From DASQPA01 sp963757335 (lineage in GTDB: Bacteria; Acidobacteriota; Thermoanaerobaculia; Multivoradales; UBA5704): DNA of 64,000 nt. The stretch spans positions 682,001-746,000 of the forward strand of contig CAVWRJ010000008.1 in the NCBI GenBank assembly GCA_963757335.1, in the 5' to 3' direction. Within the stretch, counting starts at the first letter, position 1, and each line of letters begins with the position of its first letter. The translations under genes and the position numbers were made by a program. The notes under the pieces are model-generated. The model saw nothing but the letters and a program-made list of their open reading frames with translations. It was not told where the DNA came from and did no database searches. Positions 27,141 through 37,357 of the stretch are shown here, in pieces.

Positions 27141-27484
27141 GGGGATGACGCAAAACGTACCGGCCTGTAGACCGCTCACCTCGTCTTTTCGGTGTCGACC
27201 GGTGGCCAGGCCTCGATCGCCGCCGTCGTGCATCCCGGGGCGTGAGATGAAGGCGCGGGCGCATCTCGACCCCTGAGAAGGACTCGAGGAAGAGGCCTGC
27301 TGGCCTAGGCCGCGACCTGTGGGTGGGCACTGGCTTTGTGGATCTGATCTCGTTTCGTGCCATGCGCCATCTGTAGATCGAACCGAGCTTTCCCAACAAT
27401 CGGCATTCCGGACCGCTAGTTTCCAGTTCTCTTCTAAACGCGTTCCACCGGTAGGCCCCCTCGCGGGAACCTTTTCGTGTCATC
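27141..27484. other. Gene-free stretch upstream of the sigma factor
   Basis: About 340 bases with no supported gene. It is less GC-rich than average and must contain the promoter of the sigma/anti-sigma pair, but I could not fix a -35/-10 pair with confidence. Confidence 0.5.
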
Positions 27485-28129
27485 ATGAGTCTTATTCTTC
27501 GTAGGTCGCCTAGAGCACAACCGGGGGGACCGGTGGAAGCCGCAACCGTCACCAACGACGCCGTTCACGACCTTGACCTGGAGCTGGTCCAGCGTCATCG
27601 GGTCGGCGACGTCCAGGCTTTCGACGAGATCTACCACCGGTACGACCACATGGTCTTCAACCTCGCTCTGCGCCTCTCCGGGGATGGCGAGCAGGCCGCC
27701 GATCTGACCCAGGAAATCTTCCTCCGGGTCTTTCGCTATGTCGGGCAGTTCCGCGGTAACTCCAGCTTGAAGACCTGGATCTTCAGGATCGCCGTCAACC
27801 ACTGCCGGAGCTGCCTCGGACGCAAGCATCTGCCGATGCAGCCGCTCGCCGAGGAGCAGCCGGAGGAAGAGCGGACCGGGGCGGTGATCGCCGATCCCGG
27901 CCGCGGGCCGGAGGAGCTGGCGGTCGCCGCGGACGAGGGACGGCGGGTGGCGGCGGGCCTGGCGCGGCTTCCCGAGAGCTTCCGGGTGGCCGTCGTCCTC
28001 CGCGACCTGGAAGGCATGGCCTACGAGGAAATCGCCGAAGTGCTGGGAGTCCGCATCGGCACCGTCCGCTCGCGTATCGCGCGGGGGCGGGAGCAGCTGC
28101 GGTCCTTTTTGGAGGGTTCACCATCATGA
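27485..28129 (+). CDS. ECF-type RNA polymerase sigma factor
   Basis: 214 residues. After a 25-residue variable start comes region 2 (AFDEIYHRYDHMVFNLALRL, then DLTQEIFLRVFRYVGQFRG and LKTWIFRIAVNHCRS), a charged linker, and region 4 with the helix-turn-helix YEEIAEVLGVRIGTVRSRIA. These are hallmarks of group 4 (ECF) sigma-70 factors. The start at 27485 is the first possible; an internal GTG would remove the divergent leader, so the N-terminus is uncertain. It overlaps the anti-sigma gene by four bases, implying autoregulation and release by a membrane signal. Confidence 0.9.
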   Translation: MSLILRRSPRAQPGGPVEAATVTNDAVHDLDLELVQRHRVGDVQAFDEIYHRYDHMVFNLALRLSGDGEQAADLTQEIFLRVFRYVGQFRGNSSLKTWIFRIAVNHCRSCLGRKHLPMQPLAEEQPEEERTGAVIADPGRGPEELAVAADEGRRVAAGLARLPESFRVAVVLRDLEGMAYEEIAEVLGVRIGTVRSRIARGREQLRSFLEGSPS

Positions 28130-28869
28130 GTCCCCTGAAGGCGCGACATCCGGATTCGGAGCTTCTCTCCGCCTACCTCGACGACGAGGTGGGGCTGGTC
28201 GAAGCGAGGACCCTGGAGTCTCATCTGCAAATCTGTGACGCCTGCCGCGGCAAGCTGCGCCAGCTGCGCGGCGTCGTTCATCAGCTCTCCGGGCTCGACC
28301 GGCCGGCGCCGCCGCCCTGGCTCATGGCGCAGGTGCGCCGCGAGGTGGTCGACAAAAAGAAGGAGAGCTTCTGGCGGCGGCTCGGCGGGAATTTCTTGCA
28401 GCTGCCGTTCGCGACGCCTCTCGCGAGCGCATGCTCGGTGCTCCTCTCCGCCGGCTTCGTGGTCCTGCTCTTCTCGTTCATCGGCGGGAGCCTGGGGCTG
28501 GGAAGCCTGTCCAGCCTCGCCACCTATCCCGGGCCGGTCGAAGCCAACTACGACCCCAACTTCATCGTCACCGAGACGACGATCGACGTGGCCGGCCGCA
28601 CCTTCGTACGCCAGGAGGACAAGGATCTCTGGAACTACCTCCTCTACGATACGGCGGGCCAGACCGAGTCGGCCGACGGGGGCCGGCCGGTCTGGGTGGA
28701 GCAGGGATTGACGCCGAACCCCGCCCCACGGGCGAGCGTCGACGCCAAGAGCCCCGAGGGCCGGGCGCTCCTCTCCCGCTACCGCGATCTGGGATACCTG
28801 CTCGCCGACGGCTCGCGGGTGGTCATGCGGTACCAGCGCGAGACTTTGGAGCTGCGGAGCGGGGCGTAG
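28126..28869 (+). CDS. Membrane anti-sigma factor with zinc-binding (ZAS) domain
   Basis: 247 residues, starting in an ATGA overlap with the sigma gene. The N-terminus has the anti-sigma zinc motif HLQICDAC (H-x3-C-x2-C) within ESHLQICDACRGKLRQLRG, preceded by LSAYLDDEVG as usual for the family. One membrane segment lies near residues 100-125 (CSVLLSAGFVVLLFSFIGG). The extracytoplasmic part of about 115 residues presumably senses the stimulus. It should hold the sigma factor at the membrane until released. Confidence 0.9.
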   Translation: MSPLKARHPDSELLSAYLDDEVGLVEARTLESHLQICDACRGKLRQLRGVVHQLSGLDRPAPPPWLMAQVRREVVDKKKESFWRRLGGNFLQLPFATPLASACSVLLSAGFVVLLFSFIGGSLGLGSLSSLATYPGPVEANYDPNFIVTETTIDVAGRTFVRQEDKDLWNYLLYDTAGQTESADGGRPVWVEQGLTPNPAPRASVDAKSPEGRALLSRYRDLGYLLADGSRVVMRYQRETLELRSGA

Positions 28870-28878
28870 GCGGGGGTC

Positions 28879-29625
28879 CTACCGCGCCTGGCCCTGCCTC
28901 GCCACCGCCTCGGCGGCCTTCCTGGCGGCTTCCGGGTCTCCTAAGTAGTAGTGGCGTAGCGGCTTCAGCTCGTCGTCCAACTCGTAGACCAGGGGGATGC
29001 CGGTGGGGATGTTGAGCCCCACGATCTCCTCTTCCGAAACGCCGTCCAGATGTTTGACCAGGGCTCGTAGGCTGTTGCCGTGGGCGGCGATGAGGACGCG
29101 CTTGCCGGCCTTGAGATCGGGGACGATCGTGGCGTGCCAGTAGGGGAGGAAGCGGGCCACGGTGTCCTTGAGCGACTCGGCGAGCGGGAGCTCGGCGGGC
29201 GTCAGGCCGGCGTAGCGGCGGTCGTGACCGGGGTAGCGCTCGTCGTCGGGAGTGAGCGGCGGTGGGGGATCGGAGTAGCTCCGGCGCCAGACGAGGACCT
29301 GCTTGTCCCCGTACTTGGCGGCGGTCTCGGCCTTGTTCAAGCCCTGAAGGGCGCCGTAGTGCCGCTCGTTCAAGCGCCAGTGGCGGACGACCGGCAGCCA
29401 CATCAGGTCGAGGTCGTCGAGGGCGATCCACAGGGTGCGGATGGCCCGTTTCAGGAGCGATGTATAGGCGACGTCGAACGTGTAGCCCCCCGCGGCAAGC
29501 AGGCGCGCCGCCTCGTGCGCCTCCTCGATCCCCTGAGGCGCCAGATCGACGTCGGTCCAGCCGGTGAAGCGGTTCTCCTGGTTCCAGGTGCTATGCCCAT
29601 GCCGGAGCAGGACCAGCTTGATCAT
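28879..29625 (-). CDS. gpmA: 2,3-bisphosphoglycerate-dependent phosphoglycerate mutase
   Basis: Glycolytic enzyme interconverting 3- and 2-phosphoglycerate. The start MIKLVLLRHGHSTWN at 29625 has GGAGGGAG just upstream, so the in-frame TTG at 29640 is rejected. 248 residues, matching the usual length of about 250. The phospho-histidine motif LRHGHSTWN, NRFTGWTDVDL, the YGALQGLNKAETAAKYG segment and the second His in AAHGNSLRALVKHL are all present. It converges on the anti-sigma gene with a gap of about ten bases. Housekeeping gene. Confidence 0.95.
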   Translation of the reverse strand: MIKLVLLRHGHSTWNQENRFTGWTDVDLAPQGIEEAHEAARLLAAGGYTFDVAYTSLLKRAIRTLWIALDDLDLMWLPVVRHWRLNERHYGALQGLNKAETAAKYGDKQVLVWRRSYSDPPPPLTPDDERYPGHDRRYAGLTPAELPLAESLKDTVARFLPYWHATIVPDLKAGKRVLIAAHGNSLRALVKHLDGVSEEEIVGLNIPTGIPLVYELDDELKPLRHYYLGDPEAARKAAEAVARQGQAR

Positions 29626-29716
29626 GCGCGCTCCCTCCAAGTTCGGCCGGAGCGCGAGCGCGCCCCGGCCGGAAGGGAAATATATCTGGAACGGCGCTCC
29701 GGACGCTTCGCCGGTC

Positions 29717-31588
29717 TCACCGGAACCCGAAGTCGTCGATCTCCAGCACGAACGGTCCCGAGGTGGTGCTCGACACGATGGCGATTCCGTTCAAGTCGTG
29801 ACCGTCGGTGTGGAAGGCGCTCAGCGGGAAAGCTGACCTCCTGCCACATCGGTCCGGCGGTGAAGGTCTGGGAGGCGGGGATCCTCCCTCCGGCGAGGGT
29901 AAAGACGAGGACGCTGTAGGTCTTGCCGTCCCCCTTGGCCTTGAAGTGGATCGCCTTCTTGCCTCCCAAGTTGGCGGGCGCCATCAAGGTCGCTCCGGGG
30001 AAGTACATCGCGCCGGCCCACTTCGGGGGGGCTCCCTCCTGGAGATTGCCGGTGATCTGGAGCGCATGGTTCTTGTCCGCATTCTTGTCGGCGGCATTGG
30101 CCACGGGGCCACCGGCACGACCTCCATCTTGGCGGTCGACTTACCGCCCATCAGCTGGTCGGTCGAGATCTGCCAGCCGGCGCCGAAGGCGGTCTTGGTC
30201 GTGCCGTCGTCGAAGTCGCTGACCAGGCCGTTCTCCGAGCCCGTGGGGGGCGCCGCGGCGGTGGTCTTCGCGGTCTCCAGGCTGGCCCGATAGGCGTTGC
30301 GGTCGAAGGGGACCCCCGCCTTCCAGATGCCGGCGATGTCGCGGGTCGCCAGGATGTCTTTGGTCGGATCGCCGGAGACCAGGAGGAGATCGGCGCGGAG
30401 TCCCTGAGCGATGCGGCCGCGGTCGGTGAGGCCGAAGATCCGGGCCGGGGTGGCGGTAGCCGCGGTCAGCGCCTCGATCGGCGTGAGGCCCGCCTTCACC
30501 AGCAGCTCCAACTCGCGGTGAAGAGAGGCACCGTGGGCGGTGCCGGGGTTCGGGGCGTCCGAGCCGGCGAGGAGGGGAACGCCGGCGGCTTTGAGCTGCC
30601 GCACGGCCTCCTCCGCCCCCTCGTAGTGCAGCGGGGACGCGGATTTGAGGCCGAAGCTCCGCTCGAGGTTGCTTAAGAAGACGGGCGGGATGAAGGGGAC
30701 GAACCGGGGATCTTTCGCCAGGGCGGCGCCGCTCGGGCGGAGGGCGATGCTTTCGAGCACCGTGAGCGTCGGGACGACGAAGGCGTGATGGGCGGCCACG
30801 AAGCGGCCGAACTCCGGGTCCGGCGCGCGGTCGACGAAGAGATGGGCGAGGCCGTCGGCGCCGTCGGCGATCGCCTCGCGGGCGTCCGCCAGCGAGCCGA
30901 TGTGGACGACGGCGAGCTTGCCGCTCTTGTGGGCGGCGGCGATCACCGCCTTCATCGTCTCCGGCGAGAGGGTCGGGAAGTGGAGACCGTAGGTGCTCCC
31001 GTCGTCGTAGATGATCTTGATGTAGTCCGAGCCTTCGGCGATCCGCGCGTCGACGAACGCCTGCGCCTCGGCGGGGCTCGTGAGGGTGGGGATCTCGATC
31101 CCGAACTCGGTGCCGTGACCCTTCGGGGCGGTCGCCAGGACGCCGGCCGAGCGCAGGTCGGCGCGGTCGAGGCCCTTCCCCTCCGCCTGCTCGTCCCGCA
31201 GCTGGGCGTCGAGCTTGGGGTCGGAGAACATGTCGAGCTCGGTGGTGACCCCGAAGGCCAGGGCCTGCTGGAGCGCCCCCGGGTAGATGTGGGTGTGGGC
31301 GTCGATGAGGCCGGGGAGGAGGGTTTTGCCGTGGCCGTCGATCTTGACGGCATCGCCGGGGGCCTTCACCTCGGGGCCGAAGGCGGCGATCCGGCCGTCG
31401 AGGACGAGGACGTCGGCCAGGGGGAGGACCGATTTGCCGTCAAACACCCGGACCTGGTGGAACCAGAGGGCGCGGGGGGCCTCGGCCGCGTTGACCGTCG
31501 TGGCGGTAGCGAGCGTTCCGAGGAGAAGGAAGCCGAGGGCAAGGGCCCGGAGCGGGCGCAAGGGGAAGCGGAAGGCGGAGCGGTTCAT
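29717..31588 (-). pseudogene. Secreted amidohydrolase fused to CIA30-type domain, two frameshifts
   Basis: The start at 31588 has AGGAGAT five bases before it and a signal peptide (LRALALGFLLLGTLATATTV). The amidohydrolase domain covers about residues 35-440: LPGLIDAHTHIYPGAL (metal-binding HxH), the KIIYDDG lysine strand, LAVVHIGS, and LLAGSDAPNPGTAHGASLH with its Asp. After it comes a CIA30-like jellyroll beginning SDFDDGT and GWQISTDQLMGGKS. Frame changes occur near 30112 (a missing base in CCACCGGC) and near 29830 (an extra A); repaired, the protein ends FVLEIDDFGFR at the stop 29717-29719. Domain content is otherwise intact, so sequence errors are likely. Probably a periplasmic hydrolase of unknown substrate. 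Confidence 0.8.
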
Positions 31589-31682
31589 AGGATCTCCTAA
31601 GGTTGTGCCGACAACCGCGATTCTCCGCCCGCCGAACCCTGGGGCGCGAGGGTGGAATGTCAGGATCTGGGGATGACAGTTG

Positions 31683-32069
31683 TCAGGGGAGGCGGACGGT
31701 GCGGTCGAAAAGCTCTCGCAGAGCGCGCTCCGGCTCCGCGCAGAGCCCCACGTGGACGGGAGAGACCTGGATCATCGTGCTTCTCGGGGCGACGAGCCAG
31801 TGGAAGCGCTCGCGGAGCGAGAGCCTTGCGATGGGACCCGCTTCCGGGCTGCCGGCGCAGATCTCGGGGATCGCCTCCAGGTGCTGGCGGACGAGATCGA
31901 GGTCGATCTCGGGCCAGAGCGCCCGGAGCCGGGGCTCGGCGACCTCGACTGGGGCCGCCAGGAAGTCCCGTTCGAGGCAGAAGAGGATCACCCCGGCGTT
32001 GACGAACTCCTCCCGCTCGACCCGCGGCACCACCCGGACGACGGCATAGTCAAAGCTGGGCCCGGGCAC
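31683..32069 (-). CDS. DUF3037 protein
   Basis: 128 residues. YAVVRVVPRVEREEFVNAGVILFC is the DUF3037 hallmark (shown here as YAVVRVVPRVEREEFVNAG), and LRARWPE-like and RFHWLVAPRSTMIQVSPVHVG segments follow. The function of the family is unknown. It overlaps the 3' end of the HipA-like kinase gene by 20 bases, a pairing I recall as recurrent in other bacteria, which suggests a functional couple, perhaps kinase and partner or target. Confidence 0.75.
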   Translation of the reverse strand: MPGPSFDYAVVRVVPRVEREEFVNAGVILFCLERDFLAAPVEVAEPRLRALWPEIDLDLVRQHLEAIPEICAGSPEAGPIARLSLRERFHWLVAPRSTMIQVSPVHVGLCAEPERALRELFDRTVRLP

Positions 32070-32838
32070 GGATCGCCTCCTCCAGGAAGGCCGGCGCGGC
32101 GGCGAGCCTCTGGGTCAGAAAAGAGACGTATCCGGCCCGCCAGTCGATGCCGGAGAGATCGGAGAGGCCGGGCTCGGCCGGAAACCAGTCGTCGGGGATC
32201 GCTTCGACCAGGCGCGCGAAGAGGGCCTCGTGGAGGAGCGGCCGGAGCCGGCGATCGGCCGCTTCGAGCTGGCTCGCCCAGGGGAGGAGCACATGGTCGC
32301 GGATGGCGGGAAACCGGCTGACCGCCGAGGCGTCCAGGCTCTGCCAGTTGTGATGGAAGTAGAGCGCCGCGCCGTGGTCGATGCAGTAGAGAGTCTTGTG
32401 CCACCAGAGGAGGTTGGGGTTCCGGGGCGTCCGGTCGACATTGGTGACGAAGGCGTCGAACCAGACCAGGGCCGAAGCGAGGTCCGGCTCGACCCGCTCG
32501 CCGTCGGCGGCGGGATCGAAGGTCGCCGACCCCGGCAGGTAGTCGAGCCCGAGATTCGAGCCGACGCTCGCCCGGAGGAGGGCCCGGATCTCGGCGTCCG
32601 GCTCGTTTCGCCCCAGCGCTCCATCGACGTCGACAAGCACCAGCTCGGGAACCTGCAAGCCGAGAGCCCGGCCGATCTCGCCGGCGATCCACTCCGCCAC
32701 CAGCGCCAGCGTCCCCTGGCCGGCGCCACGGAACTTGAGCACATAGAGGCCGAGATCGTCCGCCTCGACGATCGCGGGGAGCGATCCACCCTCGCGGAGC
32801 GGCGTCACGTAGCGGGTGGCGGCGACGGTTCGGATCAT
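32050..32838 (-). CDS. HipA-like kinase family protein
   Basis: 262 residues from the ATG at 32838. VTPLREGGSLPAIVEADDLG and LYVLKFRGAGQGTLALVAEW fit the N-lobe of HipA-like kinases (Lys in VLKF), and the C-lobe shows FDAFVTNVDRTPRNPNLLWW, where D-R-T-x-x-N-x-N is the catalytic-loop type seen in the family, followed by YCIDHGAALYF with the metal-binding Asp. Shorter than HipA proper, matching the HipA_2 subgroup. The frame is open upstream into the efflux pump gene without a stop, which I attribute to an indel in the G run near 32880-32896. Serine/threonine phosphorylation is expected; targets unknown. Confidence 0.75.
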   Translation of the reverse strand: MIRTVAATRYVTPLREGGSLPAIVEADDLGLYVLKFRGAGQGTLALVAEWIAGEIGRALGLQVPELVLVDVDGALGRNEPDAEIRALLRASVGSNLGLDYLPGSATFDPAADGERVEPDLASALVWFDAFVTNVDRTPRNPNLLWWHKTLYCIDHGAALYFHHNWQSLDASAVSRFPAIRDHVLLPWASQLEAADRRLRPLLHEALFARLVEAIPDDWFPAEPGLSDLSGIDWRAGYVSFLTQRLAAAPAFLEEAIRARAQL

Positions 32839-32851
32839 CGAGACCCGGTTC

Positions 32852-35800
32852 TCAATCCTGGCCGGCCGGTAGGGCATCGGGGGAATGGGGGGGCATGGGA
32901 GTCTGGGGCGGCCTGGGGGTGGAGCCACCGCTGCTACCCGCGCCTGCACCGGGCCGCGCAGGTCGTCGAAGAGCGAGTAGAAGACCGGCGTCGCCAGGAG
33001 AGTCAGGAGGAGCGACAGGCTCTGGCCGCCGATGACGACGACGGCGATCGCCCGCCGCTCCTCGGCGCCGGGGCCGCTCCCGAGGGCGAGCGGGAGCATG
33101 CCGGCGACGAGCGCCAGGGTCGTCATGAGGATCGGCCGGAGCCGGTCGCGGTTGCCCTGGAGGATGGCGGTCTCGCGGTCGAGCCCGGCGGTCCGCAGGT
33201 TGTTCATGTGGTCGATCTGCAGGATGGCGTTTTTCTTCACCACCCCGAAGAGGACGAGGACGCCGAGAGCCGAGTAGAGATTGAGCGTGTTGCCCGTCGC
33301 CCAGAGCGAGAGAAGGGCGAAGGGGACGGCGAGCGGCAGCGAGAGGAGGATCGTCAGCGGGTGGACGAGGCTCTCGAACTGCGAGGCGAGGATCATGTAC
33401 ATGAAGACGATCGAGAGAGTGAAGGCCCAGATGAACTCGTGGTAGGTCCGCTCGAGCTCCTTGCCCCGGCCGGAGACGGCGGTGGTGTAGGAGGCGGGGA
33501 GGTTCATCCGCGCCACCTCCTGCTTCAAGGCGTCCAGGCGGTCGGCGAGAGCGTAGCCGGGGGCGATCCCGGCGCGGAGCGCGACCTGGCGCTGGCGGTC
33601 GAGCCGGTCGATGCGGGAGGCGGTCGCCTCTTCGGAGAGGTGGACGAGGTTGTCGAGCCGCACGAGCGACTTCCCGGCCGGGGTGATCCGCGGTACGTAG
33701 AGGTGGGGGATGGCCTCGGGGTCGTTCCGCTCCCCCTCGTCGAGGCGCAGCTCGACGTCGTAATCCTCGTTGCTCTTGGGATCGAGGAAGCGGGAGACCT
33801 GGTCGTCGCCACCTACCATCAGCGAGAGGGCGGTCGCCAGGTCCTCGACCGAGACCCCGAGGTCGGCGGCTCGGGCGCGGTCGACGGCGACCCGGAGCTC
33901 CGGCTTGTTGAGCTTCAAGGTGATGTCGGCGTCGATGATGCCGCCCAACTCCTTGCTGCGCAGGCGGAGCCGCTCGGCATAGGTGGCGAGCGCCTGGAGG
34001 TCGGGGCCGCGCATGACGAAGTCGATGTCCCAGTTGCCGCCGCCGATATTGAGCGAGGCGCTGTTGCGGACCGCCGGCCGCAGGTTCTTGAACTGGGCCA
34101 GGCGCTGGCGCACCTCGGCCATCACGTCGCGCTGCTTGTAGTTGCCGCGAAAGGCCGCCAGGGGATCGAGGTGGACGAGGCCCTTGAAGAACCGGCCGAA
34201 GGAGAACACCCGTTCCTCGTGCGGCGCGATGGTGACGAAGGCATACCCCTGGTTCACCTGGCCCAAAAACCCGCTCCCCGCCGTCGAGAGCACCGTGCGC
34301 ACCCCGCGGGTCTTCCGGAGCTCGGCTTCCACCCCCTGCATCATCTCGTTGATAGCGGCGAGGCTCGTCCCCTCGGGGGCCGTGACGTTGACCTCGAACT
34401 GCGACTCGTCGACATCGCTCGGGATGTATTCGAGCTTGACCAGCTTGTAGAGGGGGATGCCGGTCGCCATCACTCCCAGGCAGAAGAGGGCGGCGAGCTT
34501 CCTCCGCGCCATGGTGGCGCGCAGCAGGCGGAGGTAACCCGAGTCGAGCCAGGCATAGAAGCCGCGCCGAGAAGCCGCCGAACCCGATCCAGCTGGCTCC
34601 CCGTGAGCCCCACCGTGACCCGACGCGGCGTCCTCGGCGCGGAGCAGCCGGGCGCTCATCATCGGGGTGAGGGTGAAGGAGACGAGGAGCGAGACCATCA
34701 CCGACACCGCCGCGGTGATCCCGAACTGGTAGAGGAAGCGCCCGGAGATGCTCGACATGAAGGAGACCGGGACGAAGATGACGACCAGCGAGAGGGTCGT
34801 CGCGAGGACGGCCAGACCGATATCCGCCGTCGCCTCGCGCGCCGCATCGAACGGGCGCATCTTTTTTTCCTCGACGAAGCGGAAGGTGTTTTCGAGGACG
34901 ACGATGGCGTCGTCGATGACCACCCCGACCATCAGCACGAGGGCGAGCATGGTGACGCTGTTGAGCGTGAAGTTGAGCGCCTTCATCATGCCGAAGGTGG
35001 AGACGACCGAGGCCGGGATGGCGACCGCGGCGATGAGGGTCGAGCGCCAGCTCTTCATGAAGGCGAGGACGACGAGCGAGGCGAGGATGCTCCCCAGGAT
35101 GAGATGGAGCTTGATCTCGTGGAGCGCCGCGTAGATGTAGGTCGACTGGTCGCGGATGATCTCGAGCTTGACGTCCCTGGGGAGCTGGGTCTCGATCCGC
35201 GCCAGGGCCGTCTTCACCCCCTCGATCACCGAAACGGTGTTGGCGCCCGACTGGCGCTGGACCTCCAGGGTCACCGTCGGCACCCCGTTCAGGCGCGACA
35301 GCGAGCGCTGCTCCTTGGTGCCGTCCTCGGCCCGCCCGAGGTCGCGGATGCGGACCGGCGAGCCCTTGACCGTCGTCACCACGAGGTCGTTGAACGAGGT
35401 CTCGTCCGCCAGCCGGCCGATGGTGCGCAGAGTGAGCTCGCGCGCTCCGGTGGTGACGTTGCCCCCCGGCTCGTCGGCGTTCTCGCTCAAGAGAGCGTCG
35501 CGCACCGCGGTGATGGGGATCTGGTAGGCGGCCAGGCGATCGGGGTCGACCCAGATGTTCATCGCCCGGGTGAGGCCGCCGACGATGTTGACCGCCCCCA
35601 CCCCGGGCGAGCGTTCGAGCTGGAGCTTCACCACCTTGTCGGCGAGCTCGGTCAGCTCGCGGATGGGGCGGTCGCCGGTCAAGCGCGACCGTGATCACCG
35701 GGTCGCTGTCGTTGTTGAACTTGGAGACCACCGGCGGCTTGGCCTCGCGCGGCAGGTTGCGCACCACGGCGGCGACCCGGTCGCGCACGTCCTGGGCGGC

Positions 35801-36112
35801 GCTGTCGATGTCGCGGTCGAGGTTGAAGGTGGTGATGATGAAGGAGCCGCCGGAGCCGGAGATCGAGCGCATCTCGTCGATCCCGTCGACCGTGTTGATC
35901 GCCTCTTCGAGCGGCTGCGAGACCTCGGACTCGACCTCCTCGGTCGAGGCGCCGGGGAGCGAGGTGCGGACCGAGACCGTCGGCAGGTCGACCGAGGGGA
36001 AGCGGTCGACCCCCAGGCGCTGGTAGCTGGCGGCCCCGACGACGACCAGGGCGAGGACGATCATGGCCGCGAAGACCGGCCGGCGGATACAGATCTCGGC
36101 GAGCTTCTGCAT
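32852..36112 (-). pseudogene. RND efflux pump inner-membrane transporter (HAE-1 type), one frameshift
   Basis: AcrB/MdtB-like drug:proton antiporter. The start MQKLAEICIRRPVFAAMIVL at 36112 leads into FPSVDLPTVSVRTSLPGAS. At about 35682 an extra A in GGTCAAGCG shifts the frame; the protein continues as TGDRPIRELTELADKVVKLQ in the other frame, through GVVIDDAIVVLEN (TM4 with the proton-relay Asp pair), FTLTPMMSARLLRAED, and the second membrane half. The C-terminal end is uncertain because a second indel probably lies in the G runs near 32880-32896. The repaired length of about 1,080 residues is normal. It forms an operon with the adaptor gene 27 bases upstream. Confidence 0.85.
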
Positions 36113-36139
36113 GGGACTCCTGCTTCTTTAACCTATGGG

Positions 36140-37357
36140 CTAGCGGACGACGCGGACTTTCTCGCCGCTCACCAGGTTGCCGGGCTCGACGACCACCGGA
36201 TCGCCCGCCTTGACCCCGGCCAGGATCTCCACCTGGTCGCCGGAGCGGCGGCCCTTCTTGATCTGCTGCTCGTGGGTGGTGTCGCCGGAGACCCCGATCA
36301 CCTTGTCGACCCCGGCGAAGGTGACGATCGAGGAGGCGGGGACGAGGATCGCCGGCTCGGCCGAGCGGACGACGATCTCGGCCCGGGCGAAGGAGCCCGG
36401 TTTCAGGCGCCCGTCCAGGTTCGGCACCTCGGCTTCGACCGCGAGCGTGCGGCTGTCCTCACTGATCGCCGGGGAGATGCGGGCGAGCCGGCCGGTGTAC
36501 GAGGCCGGGTCGCCCTCGACCTTCAGCCGGACCTCCTGGCCGACCGCGAGCCCCACCGCCTCGCGCTCGGGGACCGGCAGGCGGAGGCGCAGCGGATGCA
36601 TGCGGACGAGGACGGCGATCGTCTGGCCCGCCGCGACATAGTCGCCGGCCGCGGCCCGGCGTTCGCGGATGGCGCCGTCGAAGGGGGCGACCAGGATCGA
36701 GTCGGCGAGCTGCTGGCGGGCGATGTCGAGCTCCGAGCGGCGCTGGGCGAGCATCCCGATCCGGTTGTGCGACTCCTCGATGGCGTCCTGGTGGCGGGCC
36801 TCGGCGACCTGGAGGGCGGCCTCGGCGTTGTCCATGTCCGAGCGCGGCACGAGCTGCTGCTCGAAGAGCGAGCGGACGCGGTCGCGGCTCACCCGCGCCT
36901 GCTCCAGGAGGGCGCGCTGCTGGCGGACGCCGGCGGTCTTCTCTAAATCTTCGACGGCGTCCGTGCCGCCGCTCTCCGGCAGGCCGAGGCGAGCCCGCGC
37001 CTGGTCGAGGGCGCTCTGCGCCTGGCGGACCTTGAGCTCGAAGTCGGCGGGGTCGAGCCGGGCGATCACCTGGCCGCGGCGGACCGGGGTGCCGAGGTCG
37101 ACGGCGATCGAGCCCAGCCTCCCGGCGACCTTCATCCCCAGCTCCACCTGTTCGTCGGCGGCGAGGGTCCCGGCGACCGCCACGGTCCGCGCGAGCTTCC
37201 CCTCTGCCGCCCGCGCCACCCGCACCTCGCGCTCCGGGGCCGCCTTGCCGTCGTCCTTCTTCCGCGTCTCCGCCGACCCGCTGCCGCAGCCGGCGAAGGC
37301 GAAGGGGAAAAGAAGGATCAGGGCGAGCGGCAGCGACACGTTCCGCCACCTCGACAT
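36140..37357 (-). CDS. RND efflux periplasmic adaptor (membrane fusion protein), lipoprotein
   Basis: 405 residues. The N-terminus VSLPLALILLFPFAFAGC is a lipoprotein signal with the lipid-modified Cys at FAGC. It is followed by a barrel-sandwich half (VAGTLAADEQVELGMKVAGR, then GTPVRRGQVIARLDPADFEL), an alpha hairpin (LDQARARLGLPE to EESHNRIGMLAQRRSELD) and the second lipoyl half (LVAPFDGAIRERRAAAGDYV), the standard AcrA/MexA layout. It pairs with the RND transporter downstream; no outer membrane channel gene is present in the window. Confidence 0.92.
   Translation of the reverse strand: MSRWRNVSLPLALILLFPFAFAGCGSGSAETRKKDDGKAAPEREVRVARAAEGKLARTVAVAGTLAADEQVELGMKVAGRLGSIAVDLGTPVRRGQVIARLDPADFELKVRQAQSALDQARARLGLPESGGTDAVEDLEKTAGVRQQRALLEQARVSRDRVRSLFEQQLVPRSDMDNAEAALQVAEARHQDAIEESHNRIGMLAQRRSELDIARQQLADSILVAPFDGAIRERRAAAGDYVAAGQTIAVLVRMHPLRLRLPVPEREAVGLAVGQEVRLKVEGDPASYTGRLARISPAISEDSRTLAVEAEVPNLDGRLKPGSFARAEIVVRSAEPAILVPASSIVTFAGVDKVIGVSGDTTHEQQIKKGRRSGDQVEILAGVKAGDPVVVEPGNLVSGEKVRVVR

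Noticed and set aside
32230..35694. A 1,154-codon open frame on the plus strand
   Set aside because: It is antisense to the RND pump; its composition (runs of Asp, Arg, Glu, Gly and Val) is typical of shadow frames in high-GC coding DNA, with no recognisable domain.
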